From Candidatus Woesearchaeota archaeon (GTDB lineage Archaea > Nanobdellota > Nanobdellia > SCGC-AAA011-G17 > JACQNH01), in contig JACQNH010000025.1 of NCBI GenBank assembly GCA_016203175.1, forward strand, positions 1-9,348: a DNA stretch of 9,348 nucleotides, written 5' to 3'. This document shows, piece after piece, positions 6,695 through 9,348 of this stretch; the first letter of the stretch is position 1, and the number at the start of each line of letters is the position of its first letter. Both the position numbers and the translations under genes were made by a program. The notes beneath the pieces are model-generated. The model did not search any database and had not been told where the DNA came from. It worked only from the letters and a program-made list of their open reading frames with translations.

Positions 6695-7033
6695 ATGAGC
6701 TTGGAAGAAAAATCAAAATGGTTATTTGAAGGATATCCAAAAAAGTTGTCGTACCAAGAAAAACTTTTACAAAGAATAAAAGACACAAAGGGGGTTATTC
6801 TTAAAATAGAACAAGACAATGACCAAAATTTTACTCCTTCACGATACGATTTGGGAGTTTTACTAACAGAAGCATTCAGGTTACATTTAAAACACCACGA
6901 TTTAATTCATACCGAAAAACCTGAACAAGAGTATCCAATATCTAAAGAAACACTAGGTGAACTTAATAAATACTTTTTAATTATTAATTATATAAAGGAT
7001 TATGTTGCAAAAAGCGAAACTCGACTTGATTAA
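6695..7033 (+). CDS. hypothetical small soluble protein
   Basis: A 112-residue protein I do not recognise. It is charged, mostly helical by composition, has no cysteine, no signal peptide and no TM segment. Visible features are a basic-acidic N-terminal helix region (1-30), a Gly-Val-Ile-Leu-Lys strand-like patch (33-38), LGVLLTEAFRLHLKHHDLIH (53-72) with four histidines in one helical stretch, and a C-terminal helix (about 85-106). The histidine cluster could bind metal but has no known motif. It has its own promoter and is convergent with the following minus-strand unit, so there is no operon link to the pilus genes. Codon use and base composition match the neighbours, supporting a real gene. 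Confidence 0.65.
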   Translation: MSLEEKSKWLFEGYPKKLSYQEKLLQRIKDTKGVILKIEQDNDQNFTPSRYDLGVLLTEAFRLHLKHHDLIHTEKPEQEYPISKETLGELNKYFLIINYIKDYVAKSETRLD

Positions 7034-7083
7034 CAATGGTAACCTTAGATACAAAAACTAAACTCAATAGATCCTAAGATAAT

Positions 7084-7428
7084 TTATAATTTCTCCATCT
7101 CAGCTTTAAAAGAATCTTCAGAACGTTCTTGATGTATCCTTAAAACCCCAACAAAGAATATTACTGCAATTAAAGGTAGTAAAGCTAATTTAGAAGATAA
7201 AACCAAATAATCTGCTGGTAATTGTATCGACTCCAAAGCTGCTTTCAACCCAGGAAATTTAATAGATAAGTTGTTTACAATATCAAAAATCAAAACTACA
7301 AAATACAAAAACAATCCAAATTTAAATGTCCTTAAATCATAAGCAGTTTTATTCTCTAATCTACTAAAAAATATCAGCCCCAAAAAAGATCCAATGATTG
7401 ATAGTATTAATATTATGGATTGTATCAT
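7084..7428 (-). CDS. hypothetical three-TM membrane protein
   Basis: A 114-residue integral membrane protein of unknown function. TM segments lie at about 3-22, 36-54 and 77-97, with a short charged C-terminal tail (98-114). It starts inside the stop of the coiled-coil gene (ATGA overlap), so the two are translationally coupled. Its three-TM layout, with RL after the first helix, an Asp-Leu before the second, an Asn-Leu near the end of the second and an I/L-H-x-x-E tail after the third, resembles the N-terminal part of its upstream partner. I infer a shared origin and possible assembly into one complex. No catalytic motif is visible. Confidence 0.65.
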   Translation of the reverse strand: MIQSIILILSIIGSFLGLIFFSRLENKTAYDLRTFKFGLFLYFVVLIFDIVNNLSIKFPGLKAALESIQLPADYLVLSSKLALLPLIAVIFFVGVLRIHQERSEDSFKAEMEKL

Positions 7429-8504
7429 AATTCAACCTCCTTCTCCAATCTTTTAATCCTTTCATCTTTTGCCTCTATTTCTCTTTTTAATATCAAAACT
7501 TCACCTTCTAATTTGTCTAATTTAGCATCCTTCTCATTAATCTCAGTTCTTTCTTTTTGAATAGTTTTCTTTTGTTTCTCAAAATCGTCAAGATCTTCTT
7601 TCAATTTCTTTTCTTTTTCTTTACTATCCTTCTCTTTAATTTCTATTTTAGATTTCTTTTCCTCTAATTTAGCTATTTCTTTATTAATATCACTTAAACT
7701 TTCTTCTCTCTTGCTTAAATCATCCTCTTTAATCTCTAATAATTTTCTCTCTTCTTTTAATTCTTGTTTAGTTTTATCTAATTTCTCAAGTTTTTTATTA
7801 ACAAATTCAACCTTCTTTTCAGAATCCTTCTCTTTATCAGCAATTTCTCTTTGTTTATCATCAATCTGTTTGGAAACCTTTTTCAATTCTCTATCCAAAG
7901 CTTTTAACTTATCCTCTCTAGGTTTTATTTTAGACTTTTGCTTTTCAAATTCCTTTAAAGACTTTTCAAAATCATCTTGTTTCCTTTTAATTTCTTTTAA
8001 TTTTGCATCTGATTTTTTATTAACTTCGCTCTCTTTCTTTTGTAATTCCAAAACCTTATTCTTAAATATTAAATATCTTCTTTTCAATTCTCTTCTAGCC
8101 TCTTCTAAATTATTAACTTCAATCTTTTCCAATTCTTCAGGACTTAATTCTCTTGGATCTAAACTTTCAAAATTATAATTCTCTTTTTGTTCAATTTTAA
8201 CCTTTTTAGCCCCAATATTCTCATCTTTATGCAATTTAACTGCTTTAATAGAAAATATTATCAAAACTACAAATATTAACAACTCTAAAACTGAACCTAT
8301 AATTAATCTTACACTAGAAGGATCGGGTAAAAAATTTAAAGCTCTTAAAGCAACAGGAAAGAATAAAAGTAGTATTATGCCCAAAACCTTGAATAAATCC
8401 TCACTTATAAAAGATCTAAGCCTATACAAGAAGATAACAGCTATTAAAAGGATCATAGAAGCTGCTACAAGCTGTACATTTGAAAATAATTCAACGCCCC
8501 CCAT
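7425..8504 (-). CDS. three-TM protein with long cytoplasmic coiled coil
   Basis: A 359-residue protein of unknown family. It has three TM helices (about 10-28, 36-58, 68-90), a Lys-rich linker (91-124) and a coiled-coil-like region from about 125 to the end, very rich in Lys and Glu with Leu/Ile/Val spaced in heptads (clearest at 230-285 and 325-359). If fully helical it would extend roughly 34 nm. Some stretches with few hydrophobics could be single alpha-helix rather than coiled coil. The ATG at 8504 is supported by a TATA box 26 nt upstream and no Shine-Dalgarno (leaderless). Such proteins can act as membrane-anchored tethers or scaffolds; the sequence does not say to what. Any link to the pilus rests only on proximity. 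Confidence 0.75.
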   Translation of the reverse strand: MGGVELFSNVQLVAASMILLIAVIFLYRLRSFISEDLFKVLGIILLLFFPVALRALNFLPDPSSVRLIIGSVLELLIFVVLIIFSIKAVKLHKDENIGAKKVKIEQKENYNFESLDPRELSPEELEKIEVNNLEEARRELKRRYLIFKNKVLELQKKESEVNKKSDAKLKEIKRKQDDFEKSLKEFEKQKSKIKPREDKLKALDRELKKVSKQIDDKQREIADKEKDSEKKVEFVNKKLEKLDKTKQELKEERKLLEIKEDDLSKREESLSDINKEIAKLEEKKSKIEIKEKDSKEKEKKLKEDLDDFEKQKKTIQKERTEINEKDAKLDKLEGEVLILKREIEAKDERIKRLEKEVEL

Positions 8505-8526
8505 TATTTTTTAGAACCTTTAGACA

Positions 8527-8534
8527 TTTATAAA
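8527..8534 (-). promoter_or_regulatory. TATA box for the coiled-coil operon
   Basis: TTTATAAA centred 26 nt upstream of the minus-strand ATG at 8504, in the 61-nt gap after rpsB. The same octamer at almost the same distance precedes rpsB, and no Shine-Dalgarno is present, so transcription probably begins at or next to the start codon. Confidence 0.65.
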
Positions 8535-8565
8535 AGTTTCGTTTAGCAACTACTCTAAAGTGGGT

Positions 8566-9171
8566 TCATTCTGCAATAAACTCTTCATCGCTTATAGAAA
8601 CTTCCACATCAGATTTCACAATTCCTCTATTTTTAAGATACTCTTTGGCCAAAATCCAGAATATCAAGCCTAAACTCTTTTTGCCCTTATTATTGCAAGG
8701 TATTACTATATCTAATAAATTCGTCTCATTATTAGTATCACATAAGGCTATAATTGGAATTCCCATCTTAAAAGCATCTTTAATTGGATTTCTGTCGGGT
8801 AAAGGATCTACAGCCAACAAAACTTTAGTCTCAATAAAATCCTCTAAATTACTATTAGTTAAAATTCCTGGAGGATATCTGCCAGGAAAACATCTTACAT
8901 TAGTTAACCTTTGAAATAATTTAACAGCCTTCCAACCATTCTCCCTTCTACAAACAACTAAAATCTCCTCAGGTTTAAATTTGGATAAAAACTTAGCAGC
9001 TAGACTTAATCTTCTATCTATCTCTTGAACGTTTAAAACACTTAATCCATCGGGTCTTGTTTTATAAATAAAAGGCTCCATGTAAGTCGTTCTAAATTTT
9101 GTACCAATATGAATTCCTACCTTCAAATATTTATCTATAGGTACTAATAAATTTTGTTGCTCTTGAACCAT
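8566..9171 (-). CDS. rpsB: small ribosomal subunit protein uS2 (archaeal type)
   Basis: A 201-residue ribosomal protein uS2, part of the 30S head/body junction. It is a close match to archaeal uS2: VGIHIGTKFRTTYMEPFIYK (18-37), RPDGLSVLNV (39-48), ID-R-RLSLAAKFLSKF (51-65), ILVVCRREN (70-78), FPGRYPPGILTN (95-106), IPIIALCDTNNETNLLDIVIP (138-158) and NNKGKKSLGLIFWILAKEYL (160-179). The family's usual acidic C-terminal tail is present (EVSISDEEF). Length is normal for archaea. The start is fixed by the TATA box 27 nt upstream; no Shine-Dalgarno is seen, so it is probably leaderless. In many archaea it sits with rpoN, rpoK or enolase genes; here it has its own promoter and neighbours outside that group. 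Confidence 0.97.
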   Translation of the reverse strand: MVQEQQNLLVPIDKYLKVGIHIGTKFRTTYMEPFIYKTRPDGLSVLNVQEIDRRLSLAAKFLSKFKPEEILVVCRRENGWKAVKLFQRLTNVRCFPGRYPPGILTNSNLEDFIETKVLLAVDPLPDRNPIKDAFKMGIPIIALCDTNNETNLLDIVIPCNNKGKKSLGLIFWILAKEYLKNRGIVKSDVEVSISDEEFIAE

Positions 9172-9194
9172 AAATAAATAAACAAAGTAAATGA

Positions 9195-9202
9195 TTTATA
9201 AA
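9195..9202 (-). promoter_or_regulatory. TATA box of rpsB
   Basis: TTTATAAA centred 27 nt upstream of ATG 9171. The minus-strand bases just upstream (9203-9209) would be the BRE position. The probable mobile element end lies about 20 nt further upstream. Confidence 0.65.
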
Positions 9203-9209
9203 GTTAACG

Positions 9210-9222
9210 AAAAAAAATAAAA
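9210..9222 (-). terminator. T-rich terminator downstream of the transposase
   Basis: On the minus strand T4-A-T8 lies 27 nt after the transposase stop codon. It is a plausible archaeal T-tract terminator separating the mobile element from the rpsB promoter. Confidence 0.4.
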
Positions 9223-9248
9223 TGTGTTCTAACTTCAATTAAATGCAC

Positions 9249-9348
9249 TTAGTCCTCCTTCTTTTTAAAATCTTTGAAATATACATCTTTAGGAAACTTG
9301 TATTTCAACTCTTGGTGCGGTCTTTGATTATTCCAGTATCTAATGTAC
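9249..9348 (-). CDS. transposase C-terminus, integrase core (IS3/IS481-like), partial
   Basis: Only the last 32 codons are in the window; the gene continues past the right edge. The peptide YIRYWNNQRPHQELKYKFP carries the Y/W-N-x-x-RPH-x-x-L ... P signature found after the last catalytic glutamate of rve-type DDE transposases of the IS3 and IS481 groups. It ends DFKKKED and a TAA. The catalytic D, D and E residues would lie outside the window, so completeness and activity cannot be judged. It is upstream of and co-directional with rpsB. A mobile element end may lie near 9223-9225, where plus-strand TGTGTTCT begins. IS481 against IS3 cannot be decided from this fragment. Confidence 0.75.
   Translation of the reverse strand, partial: YIRYWNNQRPHQELKYKFPKDVYFKDFKKKED

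Noticed and set aside
7034..7083. Inverted repeat or terminator between the convergent genes
   Set aside because: CTTAG and CTAAG can pair only over five bases, and the only T-run is T5 on the minus strand; too weak to report.
7711..8178. 155-codon plus-strand open frame rich in Ser, Phe and Leu
   Set aside because: It is the exact antisense of the Lys/Glu-rich coiled-coil gene, whose composition opens the opposite strand. It has no promoter or ribosome binding site.
8645..8914. 89-codon plus-strand open frame
   Set aside because: It is antisense to rpsB, which is unmistakable; no independent signals.
1..9348. CRISPR array, tRNA or rRNA genes
   Set aside because: No regularly spaced direct repeats and no conserved tRNA or rRNA sequence were seen.

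Overview
The window looks like chromosome from a very AT-rich archaeon, most likely a DPANN-type lineage (Woesearchaeota/Pacearchaeota-like). The clues are an archaeal-type uS2 ribosomal protein, several pilins with euryarchaeal class III signal peptides (short basic leader, then Gln), a GspE/PilB/FlaI-like secretion ATPase with two separate TadC-type membrane proteins, and TATA boxes 26-30 nt upstream of ATGs that lack a Shine-Dalgarno (leaderless genes). The lineage is inferred from gene style only; no marker here settles it.

Layout. Bases 1-197 hold no supported gene: a possible minus-strand promoter at the left edge, a T-tract, and the TATA box of the pilin operon. Bases 210-2545 (+) carry five consecutive small membrane-anchored pilin-like genes, each overlapping the next by 14-29 nt. 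After a 45-nt gap with its own TATA-like box, 2591-6640 (+) carries the assembly machine: a six-TM protein with a C-terminal winged-helix-like domain, the ATPase, and two T2SF/TadC platform proteins, again overlapping or 5 nt apart. A small orphan soluble protein (6695-7033, +) is leaderless and convergent with the next unit. On the minus strand, 8504-7084 encodes a three-TM protein with a coiled coil of about 230 residues, followed (ATGA overlap) by a second three-TM protein. rpsB (9171-8566, -) has its own promoter. At the right edge lies the C-terminal end of an IS3/IS481-like integrase-core transposase (9348-9249, -).

How it works together. The plus-strand genes look like a nearly self-contained archaeal type IV pilus-like system. 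The pilins would be cleaved by a prepilin peptidase not present in this window, then extruded by the ATPase acting on the paired TadC proteins in the membrane. The winged-helix membrane protein overlaps the ATPase start and is the least familiar machine part, possibly an adaptor or sensor. No archaellum accessory gene (FlaH, FlaF/G, FlaC/D/E) is seen, so an adhesive or uptake pilus is more likely than a swimming archaellum. The most notable oddities are a G8 tract where loss of one G would fuse pilins 3 and 4 in frame, the membrane-anchored winged helix, and the three-TM pair with a long coiled coil.
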